The notes beneath the pieces were generated by a model. The model was not told where the DNA came from and ran no database searches. It saw nothing but the letters and a program-made list of their open reading frames with translations. The translations under genes and the position numbers were made by a program. 64,000 bases of DNA from Pempheris klunzingeri (taxonomy: Eukaryota; Chordata; Actinopteri; Acropomatiformes; Pempheridae), in assembly GCF_042242105.1 (NCBI RefSeq), contig NC_092028.1, forward strand, positions 9,905,338 to 9,969,337, given 5' to 3'. This document shows, one piece after another, positions 42,561-63,487 of this stretch (the first letter of the stretch is position 1; each line of letters opens with the position of its first letter).

Positions 42561-45500
42561 AATTAAGAGTCACTACTGTCCCACATGGCGGAGAGCTGGA
42601 GATGTTGCTGTGGTTCTCATCCAATGGGCTGAAATGTCACAGACGTGACATCATCACTGTCAATGTGATAAACATCATCTGGAAACATAAACTGATCCTG
42701 TGCACTTCAGGAGAGCGTCACTGTCCGTCAGACCTCATTTCTCCTGCAGAAATACACCCAGACACCGATCAGACATGTTTCCACCATGTAAACAAGTTGG
42801 AGTTAAAGTTAGTTGTAGTATGTTTTCTGCACCTGAGCAACTTTATAATTCTACAAAGTATCCAGACAAAACTCCCAAGCTGGTCACGTGACAGACAGTG
42901 GTAGTGGTATAAGGGGTTTGTATAGAATAGAATAGCACTTGAATATCACTGTGATCATCAAAGACATTTAGCGTGTTGCACTGCTGGCAGAGAAGTCATG
43001 TTTCAGGCATCGAGACTCCTCGCTGTCAAACATATCAGATGTGTGAGAAAGGTTTGATACCTCTCCTTGCTTTCCCTCTCACCACCTTTCACCTACTTCA
43101 TCATCTGCCTTCCTTCACCCCACATTTGCAAGATCTCTCACCTACTGTCCATAGAGGCAACCAGGGGAGGGCAAAATGTAAAGAGGTAAAGGTCTATGCA
43201 CACATGTACAGTACCACACAGTGAGGTATCTGCTCCAAGTCTGAGCCTGGGATTGTTAATCGCTTACAAAAGAGTCAAAGCTGTAAAGAAGGAAGAAAGG
43301 GAGAAAAAAAAGAAAGCATGAAGTCTTTAATTAGCGGAGCATGATATCACCTTTCCAGGGAGTGTTAAATGTCTCAGCCAACGCTGCATACAAGAACAAG
43401 AAGGTTTTTCACTGGCATCCAATTAGAGTGGGTTGGCAGTAGCTTGTCCATATTCACAGTATGTAGCCCCCTGATTAGTCTTCTCAGCCTGCACATTAAA
43501 TACAGAGGAGAGCTTTGCTCATCTGTACTCAGGTCTGTTAATCTGCAGCCAGCTGTGACAGCTTTCATCAGCTGCCATGAGAACATAACCGCGAAACAGA
43601 CCATAGTGCTACAGGAGAAAAGGCTCAGCGAAGAGCTTCATGGACAGCCTGTATATTCATTATTGGATGTGAATTTATCTCTTCGCAAAGATAAGAGGGA
43701 ATGTTGAAGAAAGGGGGGAAAAAATAAGCACACCTATTTGGCTTCACATGTCCACAATTCCTACTAAAATGGAGTATTCTTCAGACAAAATGCTCCACGA
43801 GGAAGCATTTAAAGGACAAATTAATGACACTGGTCTTGCTATAGTGCATCTCTACATCCGCTGCATGACTCATCTGTGGCTGCAGTGTGTTTTTGTGTGT
43901 GTGTGTGTGTGTGTGTGTGAGGGGTGAGGGCAGGCAGCTTGAGGTAAGTTATGTCGAACTAAAACCATCTAGTTTTCTCCTCTCCACAGTGAACAATAAT
44001 AACCACCATCACACGCATACCACCACCTCAGCCCCGTTGTCATGGCAGTAACACACACGATGCTCTTCGGAGAAGGGTCGGGTATTTACATCCTGGCTTC
44101 CACTTGTTTTTGAATGCATTACGTCGAGCATGAAATCAGTTAAGTAAAACACCAGCTGATGAGCTTTTGCAAAATTAAGGAGCTTTTAGAGATTTACACA
44201 CCCAAACAAAACAGCTGCACAACTTTTATTATCCTTTGGCTATACCTTAATTGTATTGGACCACATTGTATTCCATTAAGTGCAGCTAAAGAGAGGCTAT
44301 GACAGCAGAAAATTCATGTTTAGAAGGTCAGCAATCGATACACACCCCATTTTACCTTTGTCTACACTTCACAAACCTTATAGGAATTAACATCAACATC
44401 TGCCACCATCCTATCCTGTTGTCATGACAATTACACATACTGTGTGTACAGCAGGACTGTTCATTGCAGCAGGTCAGATGTTGGCTTCTACACACTCACA
44501 GTTGTTGTGGATGTGTTGATATACTGTAATATTTAATTATTTAATAGTTTGATGATAGGTGTGCCTTTAATAAACCAATTTATAGAATGATGGTTAACAT
44601 TCTGCTGTTATAATTTTACAGTCACATGTATGAGCATTCATTTAAAACATTCTCTTGATTTGTTTTTTTTGTTTTTTTTATTTAGTGAAAAGAGTGCCAG
44701 ATCTGAGACAACTAAGTAAACAGTTGTCTAAAATACAATACACCAGTGTGTAATGATGGAGCATGAAGTTTTGTTTGAAACAAATGTGTTCAGTGACAAA
44801 TGAACATTACAAATCTTCAATAATTCGTGTGTAGAGTTCAAATGACTACTTTGTGTAACGTCGTAAAGGTAGCTTTTATATTTATTATTAATAACTATTG
44901 ATTCTAATGTGGCCGACTTGTAGCTGAGTGCAGTTTCCAACGACCCGTGTATCTGGTGAGACAAAGAAGCTACACAGCCTGAAAAAGGAAGAGCAGTGAA
45001 GTCTTTATTGTAACAGCTTTGTAAAGAGGATAGTTTGACGGTCACTGTCACCCAAAATGATTCTAGATTAGATTCATTCTTTTTAACCATATATGTGAAA
45101 ATATGTGTTTTTACAAAACACAGACTGTAAGGCATATCACTTAATGACTACTTACAGACAAAGACTTTGGTTTAAGTTGTGAACTGCTGAGTAAGTGAAG
45201 AGCCACTGTACAGTTGTTGTTAATTGGACCATTGAGTAATGCGTAGTGACAACACACGATTAAAAAGCTGATCGATTGATCGATAATGAAAGTAACGACT
45301 GACTGCAGTCCTGGTAATGTTATTATAATACTCAGCTACGGTACTACAGCAAATGGCAAAGGAAAAATAGGGAGTGTAGTTTGGGGACATCAGGGACGTT
45401 TATGCTTGCAGCATCTTAGACTGATGGAACGTCTGAGCAGCCATAACAATATCTGATTACCTTAATTGAACAGAAGCCATTAGTATATTCAGCTATTTCA

Positions 45501-45754
45501 CAGTAGCAAATGACATTAAATGCTGACATTATGACATGAAAGTGACATTATATATATATTAATACACATTTCTTACATTGTATACATACCAGCATATGAA
45601 GATGGATGCAGATAATCTTTCTTAATGGGGCTGATAGACAATATACACATGAAAGGACTGGGCAGGGTCACATGTGCATCCACACACACACACACACACA
45701 CATAAGTACAAATGTGTGTGCACAAATGTAGCAGCAGGTAGTCAGTGGACAGTG
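42561..45754. other. Spacer between solo LTR and bmerb1 3' end
   Basis: AT-rich intergenic DNA holding a (GT)n tract at 43893-43919 and a small (CA)n tract near 45681-45702. The last kilobase is probably the bmerb1 3' UTR, with candidate signals near 44880 and 45003 (TTTATT on plus). No exon-like frame with a recognisable product was found. Confidence 0.45.
43893..43919. repeat. (GT)n microsatellite
   Basis: A pure GT dinucleotide tract in the spacer between the solo LTR and the bmerb1-type gene. Confidence 0.95.
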
Positions 45755-53883
<8,129 letters not shown>

Positions 53884-56130
53884 AGTCTCCAAAAAACACT
53901 CCAGAAAAATTCTAAATGAATATTTGCGCAGCCTGGAAATTAATATTGGAAGGTATTGGATGGAGCGCTGCTGTTAACGTGTGAGGGAAGATGACGGGAG
54001 GAGCAGCCGGCAGATGTTGAACCGAGTCCTCCAGTGGTGGATTTGAGCCTGAAGTAGCCGGAGACCTGATCTTCGCTGCGAGGCGCCCCCTGCTGACGGA
54101 CCCGCAGCATGACACACTGGGTAAGCAAGCAGTGGTGGAGGCAACAGTGTGCAAGCATCATCAGCAAGTGCATCATTGTGCATAAAAATGGACCCTGTAA
54201 TAACAAAGATGCATCATTTTTAGAAAACTGTGCCGATTATAACTACTTCTTATTCTGTTGGATTGTTTCATCTACAGAAGTGCATCATGGTGTATAATAA
54301 ACTGTCCTGTGAGAATTACGTGGAACTAAAAGAAAACTTCACAAGCTCAAAAAAAACAAGAAACCCTGTTTTCAGCTACACGAGGATGCATCTTCCAGCT
54401 GGTCTAAGAGGGTTCTTAGGTAGTTTTAGTTTGAATAGAAGGGCAATTTTCTCAAAACACAACACTTAATTCTTCAGGATGTCAGGATTTGGAGGTACGT
54501 GGTTTTTTCACTGGACAGGAATGGAATATGCAAGATTATAATCTGAAAGGTAAATTAAATGTAGGGGAGTAAAAATGACAACTTCAGCATAAAGAGGGAC
54601 AAAATAGAAATAATGGAGGATCTGCAATTTGTACTAAAATACAGTAGTTGAGTAAATATACTCAATTACTTTCCAACCACTGCATTTGAATCCATTAAGA
54701 TAAACTGACTATTTATAACTGAATGTTCTTTTTCAGAGGGTAAATGTGTGGAATCCAATCAGGCCCTGAAAGAGTTTGAGCTTGTGAAATTATATTTACT
54801 AATTATTCCAAGATCTGTATGCAAATGAAAAACTCAAATTATATCAATGTCAAGGTTAAATAAAGGTTCAAAGCAGAAAATTGCATGCATGATTCAGAAA
54901 TCGGTCATTTAAGAATGAGCTCAGCCGCCCTTCCTATACACCATTTAACAAACATAAAGGATTATATTTAGAGACATCTGTCTTTCTAATGGTCCGCTGC
55001 GCTCGAACCACAACAGCAGCTCTCCACGGCACAAACGAGACGTTTTTCATCGTGAATTTTCCATCGCGCCTGATTGGGTTCAGCTTCAGACTAGTTTACT
55101 CTTCACAGCACTCAGGCCTGCAACAGGTGGACAAAAGAAAATCACATAAAAGAGCCCTTTGCATGCATAATAATCTGATGTCACTGCATACAAGTGCAGT
55201 GTATGTCATCCACATTTGGCACGTCTTGCTTATGAAATATTGGGTGAAAGGCAGAGTAAAGATGTTTCCTAGCATGTTTCCATAAATGGACCATTTAGCA
55301 TTAGGCGTGATCAGCAAACCCACTCTGAAAGACAGGCTAGACAAACATTTTGCAGCACAGCAAACACATCTGCCCACATCTGCATGACACGGTAATCTTA
55401 CAGCTCCGTTTGCACTGGTCAGTGTGAATGTGCTCAGCTCACTGCAGTGAAATACACACAACTCATCACTTCGCAAGTTCAATCGTTTTATCGGCTCAAA
55501 GAGTTCACATTCCAAAACAAGGCACAAACATAATGACTGACAGTAGTCTGCAGAGGACAAACAGGCTGGGTGTGGTGAAACAGGTTAACAGTCTAGTTGA
55601 GCCTCGCCTTGTGCACACGACCTGTGTTGACATTCCTAGTTAGAGGCTTCAGTGTTTCTAATGTCCTGATGCCTCAGCTGTTACACATCCCAGGTGGCCC
55701 TTCCTTCGCCCGCCCATAATCCTGCTACCTTGTTTGCTCTATAAAAGAATGGTTGCTTATGCAAATGCACATTTGTAAAGGCTCAGGTGGCCCAGAGATG
55801 AAGTTCATCAGTACAGCTGACACTTTAAGTGAAGACTGATAAATTGCACAAAATTGAATTCTGATGAAGAAGTTCTGAGCGACAATGTGAGTTTAAGATG
55901 GAGATTTGGATTTTAATTGAACCTGTCAGAGTGGGAATCAATGCTCCCGCTTTGGGCTCTGCTTCGTGGTAATAAAGAGTGACATGTCTGTAAGTGAGAG
56001 CGCAAACCTGCGGAGGAATGACAATTCTTATTTCCATATTGATAGAAATTATTTGATAATTTAATTTAGTAAATCCCTTCTATCTGCTTCACTCATTTAT
56101 GCGTTCGTTTGTGCTCTCACACTGTGAAGT
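53884..56130. other. Spacer between bmerb1 promoter and mfsd6l
   Basis: The first 200 bp are GC-richer and probably hold the bmerb1 promoter and 5' UTR. A hAT-MITE fragment ends at 54682. The stretch from 55800 to 56130 is probably the mfsd6l 3' UTR. No further exon was recognised. Confidence 0.45.
54560..54682 (-). mobile_element. hAT-like MITE end fragment
   Basis: TTGAGTAAATATACTCAATT followed by ACTTTCCAACCACTG is the reverse of the CAGTGGTGGAAAGT family terminus. Only the end remains. Confidence 0.5.
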
Positions 56131-57960
56131 TCAGTGGTTTATCCTTCTTCCATAGTTGTTGTTGCTTCTGTCGTCCTCCAGCGCTTTATCGAGCCAGTCT
56201 CTCTCCTGTTCAGACTCAGAGTCGCTGGCGTCACTTGCATCAGCCGCCAAAAGCCGAGAATAGTTAATCCGGCGCTGACGAGGGGCTTTCCACTGCAGCA
56301 GGGGCAGGCACACACACCACAACATCAGACCCACCGCCACTCCTCTGAACAGCCACCTCAGCCCAAACCTCTGTACCACAAAGCCTCCGGAAAAGCTCCC
56401 CAACCCCCTACCCAGGTGTAGAGAAAGTGCGCTGTATATCCTCCTCACGCTCCTCTCGACCCCCGGTGTAGAGACATCCTCACACTGGACGTTCACAGCC
56501 CACCAGAGGGCTCCGCTGCTGAAACAGCTCAACACCTGAGCAGGCAGTGCGGCCCACGGTCCCCAGAGGAAGGAGTAATAGAAGATCTGCACCCCGAGAC
56601 ACACAGACCCCACAGCGAGCACCCGTCCTGGGCTGAAGAGCCTGGACACTCGGCCAGCCAGCAGAGGGAAGGCAGCCTGCGAAAGCAAAGCCAGGGCAAG
56701 AGACAGACCCATGTGCAGCTCGCTGCTCCCACAATCCTGCATCTCCCACAGGAGGAAGTTATCCACGGCCGAGCCCGCTACCCCGACCAACAGGGTGGTG
56801 GCTGCGCATAGCAGAGCGCGGGGGGAGCCATGCACCAGCTGCATGGCTTTGAGGAGCCCGTTGGCCCTGTCGCGCTTCTTATTCAGGTGGAGGGGGAGGA
56901 AGGCAGCCGCAGGCAGGGCCAGGGCAGCCACACCAGCATAGCAGTAGAAATGCACCGCGCTCCTAGAGGTCTGGCCAACTACGAGACAGCTCAACTGGCT
57001 GACCAGCAACCCCGCTCCTCCAACCCCACAGGCTGCTCCGAGTAAACCCCACACCCCAGTGCTGCTGTAGCGATCCGAAGCATCCGCGAAGTCGAGATAT
57101 TCATACAGGCCGTCGTCTGCCGTCCACTCCAGAGGGGCTGACACACACTCCCACACCGACATAGTGATCAGTATTAAGAAGAAGAGCTGGTGTTGAGGGT
57201 CCATCACCTTCAGGCTGCCCAGAAACTCAAAATGACCCTCCCTTTCCCCTGTCACCCTTTCTCCCTGCTGATCTTCTGACCCTGACTTAAACCTCTTATT
57301 CCTCACTGGAGCTGCCGCAGGGCTGGTGACCTGGTGCATGACCCAACTAGTGATGTTTGGTTCTCTGCTGACCACCGCTGACAAGTTCTCTGGTGAGAGC
57401 TGAGGTTGGGATTTGTCATCACCAGGCTGAGGAGGTGAAGTTTTGCTCATCACAGTGTGAGCAGATTCAGTATCAGGAGGTGTCTCTGCAGGAAAAGTGA
57501 CACCAGACTGAGAAACAAGAGCTGTGTTGATTTCAGGGTGAATTCCAGTCGGTGATGTGGCCATTTCAGAGCTACTGAAGAGCAGGCTGCTCTCCAGACT
57601 TTGCGTTGGACTGCTGCTCACGTCAGACTCGTTGCAGGTGCCGGTCTGTGGCCGCACGTCTGAAGGCGGGATGAGCAACAGAACCAGGGCGACTGCTGCG
57701 GAACACACAAGAGAGCAGTTTATCACCATTCGCCTCTTGTTGTAGTGTTTGGAGAGCAGGCTTGCCACGGGGCTCCAGACCAGCGTGATGAGGTGCTGAG
57801 TTCCCATGACGATGCCGGTCATCGCTGGGGTGAGCCCCAGCTGTTTGAAGTACAGGGTGAGGAAGGGGAGCAGGCAGGCTCTGGCACAGGAGCACAGGAA
57901 GTTAAAGACGCCGGCCAGAGCGAGGGCTCGCTTGATGTCAATCTGCTTGTTCTTCTTCAT
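56131..57960 (-). CDS. mfsd6l: Major facilitator superfamily domain-containing protein 6-like
   Basis: A single coding exon of 609 residues (human MFSD6L, from memory, about 586, also with an uninterrupted coding exon). It is a multi-pass membrane protein of the MFS/LacY-like class with unknown substrate. The N-terminal half carries IDIKRALALAGVFNFLCSCA, LTLYFKQLGLTPAMTGIVMG and SLLSKHYNKRRMV. A long polar Ser/Thr-rich loop follows (about residues 100-240), then APLEWTADDGLYEYLDFADA, VHFYCYAGVAALAL, FSSGALWWAVNVQCEDVSTP and LGSFSGGFVVQRFGLRWLF. The tail INYSRLLAADASDASDSESE matches the human end KYSKLLSMEVSDTSDSEQ. The start is the ATG at 57960, because a strong 3' splice site at 58018 means upstream in-frame codons are intronic. 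A donor at 58859-58860 marks a probable 5' UTR exon. Confidence 0.95.
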   Translation of the reverse strand: MKKNKQIDIKRALALAGVFNFLCSCARACLLPFLTLYFKQLGLTPAMTGIVMGTQHLITLVWSPVASLLSKHYNKRRMVINCSLVCSAAVALVLLLIPPSDVRPQTGTCNESDVSSSPTQSLESSLLFSSSEMATSPTGIHPEINTALVSQSGVTFPAETPPDTESAHTVMSKTSPPQPGDDKSQPQLSPENLSAVVSREPNITSWVMHQVTSPAAAPVRNKRFKSGSEDQQGERVTGEREGHFEFLGSLKVMDPQHQLFFLILITMSVWECVSAPLEWTADDGLYEYLDFADASDRYSSTGVWGLLGAACGVGGAGLLVSQLSCLVVGQTSRSAVHFYCYAGVAALALPAAAFLPLHLNKKRDRANGLLKAMQLVHGSPRALLCAATTLLVGVAGSAVDNFLLWEMQDCGSSELHMGLSLALALLSQAAFPLLAGRVSRLFSPGRVLAVGSVCLGVQIFYYSFLWGPWAALPAQVLSCFSSGALWWAVNVQCEDVSTPGVERSVRRIYSALSLHLGRGLGSFSGGFVVQRFGLRWLFRGVAVGLMLWCVCLPLLQWKAPRQRRINYSRLLAADASDASDSESEQERDWLDKALEDDRSNNNYGRRINH

Positions 57961-58000
57961 GATCGTCCTCCTGGGCGGCTCGCGGCCTTCCTGACTGGTT

Positions 58001-58006
58001 TCACAT
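58001..58006 (-). promoter_or_regulatory. Minimal AUG-stop upstream ORF in the mfsd6l leader
   Basis: On the gene strand the 5' UTR part of the coding exon (58017-57961) contains ATGTGA, a start codon followed at once by a stop, about 40 bases before the mfsd6l ATG. Such start-stop elements can stall ribosomes. Confidence 0.5.
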
Positions 58007-58089
58007 GAAGCACCAGGCTGGACAAAGGCACAGAGAGAGGCAGGAAATAATACAGTAAATACAGCACAACAGGAGGGTCGCACTAATCT

Positions 58090-59854
58090 GTCCTCAAATG
58101 GACCTTAATGGCAGCCTATGAGGGATACAATTCACCTGCTCATTATTTCTTAATTTACCGATTAGTCTGTGAAACTACAACAAAAAGTGAAAAATTGCCC
58201 ATCGCTACTTCCCAGAGCCCAATGCAACATCTTCAAAAGTTCGAACCCAAAGATATTCAATTCACAAAGATGTATGACTGAATCCTCATATTTCACATGC
58301 TAGAAACTGAGAATGTTTCACACCTTTTCACTATTTTTCATGAAAAGTTAATCATCAAAGCAGTAGTAGCAGATTATTTATTTGGAGCTCCTCTTATTAT
58401 TTCAACTAGAAAGCGTGCTTGTGCCCATGAAGCCACTCAGAGGTTCCCAAAGGCCACACCACAGTCCTCCTTGTCCAGTCTGTTTTTTAAAATATAAGAT
58501 GAATGAATTTTCATTATATTATTATTTATAAGCGATTTCTACCGTCCTCAGTAGAAGACTTCAGAGGGTATCATTCTTGTAACAAACTCTGGTTTTATAT
58601 TACCTTATTTGCAGAGACAAGACTGACATCTTGGCTGAATGGCTCGGTGCGGATAAACATAGAAACAATACAGACTATTCAACTTGAACATGAGGAAGGA
58701 ATAAGGCCTGCGTGTATTTCCTTATGATAAAACAGGAACCTGACGGCCAGGAACACCCGTCAGGCTGGATGCACCTGTCCCTGCAGAATGAGGACTCTAG
58801 TCCACGTCACCGCAAGATAAAGTAAGATAAAGAGAAAAAGAGGTCAAATGAAGTATTTACCTGTTATCTCTGTCCACAAAAAGTTCTTTAAACTTGTCTA
58901 CCGGTCATTCTCCGCCTCTGGTTCCTGCATATCATCCACGATTCGGTCTCTTTTGTGTTTACAGGCACACCTGTAGCCACCTGGACGGTGAATTCCCTCA
59001 ACTGTTGCTCAGGTCACACCTGGACAGGTTTCTATGACTACAGCGACCCCTACCGGCGGGGATGCCTCTGTGCGCCACAGAGAGGAGCGTCCCAGGTGAA
59101 AGTCTTTACTGAAACTGAATCTAAAATATTATGATCTACTCTGCTTTGATGTAGTGAGTAAGAGCACATTCATGTCAACTTTCTTTGTGCAACTAAAAGA
59201 GAATAGTTCTTTCACACAGGAGAAATTTATTTGCGTGGTTTATTTAACAAATTGAAAACGTTTCACTTCCATGATTAATACGGGGTCACGTGGTTTTGAT
59301 GGTTCTATTTGTTCCCTCATTGCAAACAGAAAAGTTGTAACAGTAAATTTGACATTATAATGAGCAAAAAAGCACGACTTACGATGATTCAATCTGAGGT
59401 GGATGAATTATTGAGATCATTTACTCAAATAAAAGTACAGAAGTATGAGCAGCAAAATGTACCAAATGCCCCCATTCAGACAGTATTTCTAATAATCTAC
59501 AGCCTTGCATCACATTTAATCCCCAACTGTTTTACATGTAAAATCTTCATCTAAAAAGTCATAATTGCTGTGAAGTAGTGGAATAACACGTGCGACGTCT
59601 CCCTCTGAAATGTAGAACTATTAAGATTCATAAAATGGAAATACTGAAGTAAAGTACAAGTACCTCTAAACTGCACTTAAAACAGTGCTTGAGCGAATGT
59701 AGTTACTTGATTGAATGAGATGAGATCCCCCATCGGGATCAATAACTTCTCCTATCTAATATTATTACAGTTGTGTTTTACACAATATGTTTGGTGTTAA
59801 TAGTGCATTGTGTACAGTAGTATGCGGTATCTGTACATGAAGCAGACAGCTCCC
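58090..59854. other. Spacer upstream of mfsd6l, to the pik3r6 stop
   Basis: It includes the probable mfsd6l 5' UTR exon starting at 58861 (splice donor at 58859-58860), AT-rich unique DNA, and repeat fragments at 59380-59755. No other gene was seen. Confidence 0.45.
59380..59755 (-). repeat. hAT-MITE fragments followed by a short LINE-tail remnant
   Basis: CTCAAATAAAAGTACAGAAG, GTCTCCCTCTGAAATGTAGA, ATGGAAATACTGAAGTAAAG and TACAAGTACCTC match the CAGTGGTGGAAAG hAT-MITE family in reverse. The terminus is lost. At 59728-59755 a block containing CATCGGGATCAATAA resembles a LINE 3' tail. Confidence 0.5.
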
Positions 59855-62800
59855 TCAGGGGGTCACTCCAGTGAAGGTGTTGACTGGCAGTGACAGGACT
59901 CTGTCCAGATATTTGCTCAACGGCAGCTCTCGCTCGCCGCTGACACTAAACCTGGACCTGACGCTGCATCCTGGGTCCAAACATGGTGAAATGTCTAGCC
60001 TGTAGAGGAGAGGTGTCAGATTGTGTCACACTTTCAATCTTGCTTGAGGTGAAATAGAAATTTTGTAGTGTCATAAATGACCTTTGGACATCAGTGTACG
60101 TCCTGCGAGGGTCCTTGTCCAGACACACAGAGAGCGTTCGATCCTCCACCGTCCTGATGCTGATGTTTTGGGTTTGGATCTCCTGTAGTTAAAACATAAA
60201 AGGTTTACATAGCTTAACAATTTGCACTGAATTACTTCAAATAATGGCAGCGATAATGATAAATCATTAAATTTTCTCAAGTAGAAGTAAAAGACTTCTT
60301 ACTGTGTTGTATCCTGGGTTCATACTGTCAAACCTGACAGTAAGGAAATCCTTGCCTACACAGAATGACAAGAATTACTCATCACCATCATTCTCATAAT
60401 TTATCTCCTTGCGTAAATCTGTCAGCTAAATATTAATACAAATCAAAAGGGGTACCTGACGTTACAGCTGCCGTTTCTGATGTAATCGCCACACCACATG
60501 TCATGAGTGCATCTCCCTTTACAACTTCTCGTTTGCTTAAAGAGCTCTGATGAGGATATAACAGTTATCCCAGATCCTACCGTTGATGCTAATGCTAAGG
60601 AGAAAACATTACAGTATTGACTATTAATAATAAGGGCTGTACCTTTGTGTAACTGACAGAGATCACTGCCCCAAACCCTTCCACTGTTGCCTTCTTTCGA
60701 CGTGCAGGGGGCTCCTCTGTCAAAAACAACACCGTACTGTATGTAACTACAATGTCAGGACAGTCATGGTAGTATCCACACACACAGAAGTGATACAGAA
60801 ACATACTTGAGAAATTATCTTTAAGGTGTCTGAACTGTGGGATGTCTGCCTCCAGGTGGGACACAAACACCTCCTCCACCACAGAGCATACATCACAGCT
60901 GGAGCGGGTCATCTAGACACAGGAAGTACATGGAAATACTTGCGACGCATCAATAAGTCCGTGCTGCATTTGTTTTGACACCACTGGCAACATCTACCAT
61001 CAACCTGAAGTCTTTATTTAAAGCTGCAGTTGTTTGGCCACTAGGAAGCAGCAGAGCAAGCTTAGAAAAAATGTTCACATCTTCTGTACAGACTGTTGAA
61101 AAGTCTTGTGGTATCAGAGCAACATTCAATCCTTTTAACTCTGTATTTGGTCTCCACCAGAGAAAAATATATAGATATGTGATGTTCCTCACCAACTAGA
61201 CATTAAACGCAAACTTCACTACATTTTCTGTGGATGTCCAGTCAGTATTGTTAGTAAATGCAGTCAGTTGAAGAAATAAACACCTTGGTATGTACTACAC
61301 TGATTCATGCTGTAAAATCTGTTGTACTTCCTGGACAGAAGCGCTTTTCTTTTTAAAGTCACTCGTAACCAGGAAGAACTAGAGACTCTGTCAGCTCAGC
61401 TAATTAGCCTGTTCTACTACTTTTTATTGAGTCTTTTTTATTGAACACCAACACTAACACCAAAGCTCACACACATCCACATCAAAATTGGCAAAGTTTG
61501 GTCATTATTCTCATTACAAGCTTTACACATGGCCATTTGGTAAGAAGTTAATATAAAGAACGTTTGATTAGTGCAGCTTTAAATAAAAGTAGCAACACCA
61601 CAATATATAAACACTAAAGTCTTTAAAATGGACACCTACTGCCATGTTAATGTAGCATTTCTGCTGATTCCAATGACACGTGTGTGACATTTGAATGCAT
61701 GTAAATTTTAATATCTATACCCATGACAGCTACCTTAACAGAGTAGAGGGGCAGGTTAACTGGCTGTGTCCCACAGCGAAGGTAGTAACACAGGGTGTCC
61801 AGTAGGAAGAGGGTGTCCTCTGATGGCTCGCTGAGATTAGACTGCTGCAGTAGACGCACGTCACAGAGGGAAGAGAGAAACAGATGAGCAGCTATTCTGC
61901 AACAAGCAAAGCTAGTTCAGTTGGCTTAATATCAAGTTTTACTTTGTTAAAAAAAATAAACCCAATTCCATGAAATTCTGCCATTTAGCTCAGTGGAAAA
62001 TAGATATTGATAATAAATTATTAATATCTCTTTTTTGTATAATCAATTGAAGTGTTTGGAAGCCTGCTTTTTTAAATGAATAGCCGGTGATCAAATGTAC
62101 TTCAAGTGATTTATAATATTTAACTGTATATTTGTAATTATTTGAATTATAGGTTGAGGGTCCTTTCACTGAAAACCCAAGTTTAATATAACCTCACAGA
62201 GCTGCTAGCATGGCTGTAGGCTCCCTGTTGAAATCTGTAGTTACCATTCCAACTGGTTTGGAGACGGCAGCTCGCAGACTGTTGATGTTGTTGTTGTACC
62301 ATGGATCCACCCTTCCCAGTAAGGAGGCGAGATACAATCTGTCTTCACCCAGACTTCGGCTATCCTATGGGGAAAAACAGGGTCGCACAGAGTCCTCTAC
62401 ATCTATACCAGTCAGTCAGAGAGTCGCACAGTGTAACTTACAGGAGAACTTAGCACCTCATCAGTGACTGGGATGTAGTAGAACTGGAGATTCAGTTTCT
62501 TTGTCAAAATAAGAAGTTTTGACTCTCTTTCTCTGTTGGAAAATGGATGGAAAACGTGAATAGAGAGCTGAGTCTAGTCATTAACAGGTGCACCCACCCA
62601 CATACACATACACATTGGAAATGCAGAAAAGGTTTGAGGAACATACACCACTTTGCTGTAGCATTACGCGGAACAGCTGCTCACCGAATAGAGCGATAAG
62701 CCCTGCTAAGTCTTCCCAGCACACGATCGTCTCCCATCACCACTACCCGTGCTGTGTGAAGCCTACTCTCTTCTTTGAGTACAGGAGAGCTTCCAGGAAA

Positions 62801-63487
62801 TGCTTCTATCTTCTCCCTCATTAGCCTCAGTTTATCTGCTGGCTTCATCTTCTTAAAGGCATTTCTCCGTGAGAATGCTGTCACAGGGTTTCCAACCGGA
62901 GGCTGCTCGGCCTCATCACAGTTACTCTCCTTCAGGTCTGTCTCTACCTCACTGCCCTTGGACCAGACTGAATCTGCTTTGTATTTCTCTTCTTCGTCGA
63001 CAATAGAGTTAGGGCAGCAACGCAGGGCGAAGTTTGACAGCAGTTTCCCTTTGGTAAAGACACATTTAGTGTACATTAAATGTACATTTAGTATACTGTA
63101 ACAAATAAAAAAGAAATATAAAGTAGAGGCAGTTTTTTCTGTCTGACTAACTCACATAGATCCTCTTCTTCTCTCCACAAGAGGAAGTTGATGTCTGGAC
63201 AGGGTAATGCAGTGCACACAGGAGCATCATGATCTCCCCTGGTTATATCTGAGGAAACAGGGTAAACATAACACAGCGATCCAATCGCGATCGCTCATAC
63301 TAATCTGTGCTTTAGCAGCAGTGCGCGCAGAACACACACCCTCTTCAGAAGCAGTCAAGACGTCTCTGTATACATGTTGTAGTTTATTCAGGTAGTTTGC
63401 ACGACCACCTGTACCATGCTTTATACTCTCCTCCACAGCGAGAACCACCTCCTGGAAATATTTCTCCACCATATGGTCCCCTAAAGC
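59855..63487 (-). CDS. pik3r6: Phosphoinositide 3-kinase regulatory subunit 6 (p84/p87), C-terminal part
   Basis: Twelve exons: 63487-63340, 63248-63156, 63048-62685, 62532-62442, 62364-62245, 61844-61734, 60912-60807, 60716-60643, 60546-60456, 60355-60303, 60182-60082 and 59951-59855 (TGA). They join in frame to 482 residues; the N-terminal part (human total about 754) lies beyond the right edge. Matching blocks are LHTARVVVMGDDRVLGRLSR, NLQFYYIPV, SLLGRVDPWYNNNINSL, CYYLRCGTQPV, RTLSVCLDKDPRRTYTDVQR and the end LPVNTFTGVTP, which fits human LMPINTFSGIVQ. The match favours PIK3R6 over its paralogue PIK3R5 (p101). Family knowledge: it is the adaptor of PI3K-gamma (p110-gamma), linking it to G-beta-gamma and Ras in immune and heart cells. 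Human PIK3R6 also adjoins MFSD6L. The acceptor at 61841/61844 is a NAGNAG site. Confidence 0.93.

Noticed and set aside
56134-56421. Several open frames on the strand opposite mfsd6l
   Set aside because: They mirror a GC-rich coding exon with clear MFSD6L homology; no independent protein features.
57961-58083. In-frame N-terminal extension of mfsd6l (41 residues starting MRPSCC)
   Set aside because: A strong polypyrimidine tract and AG at 58018 indicate this stretch is intron, and family members start near the KRALALAG-type motif.
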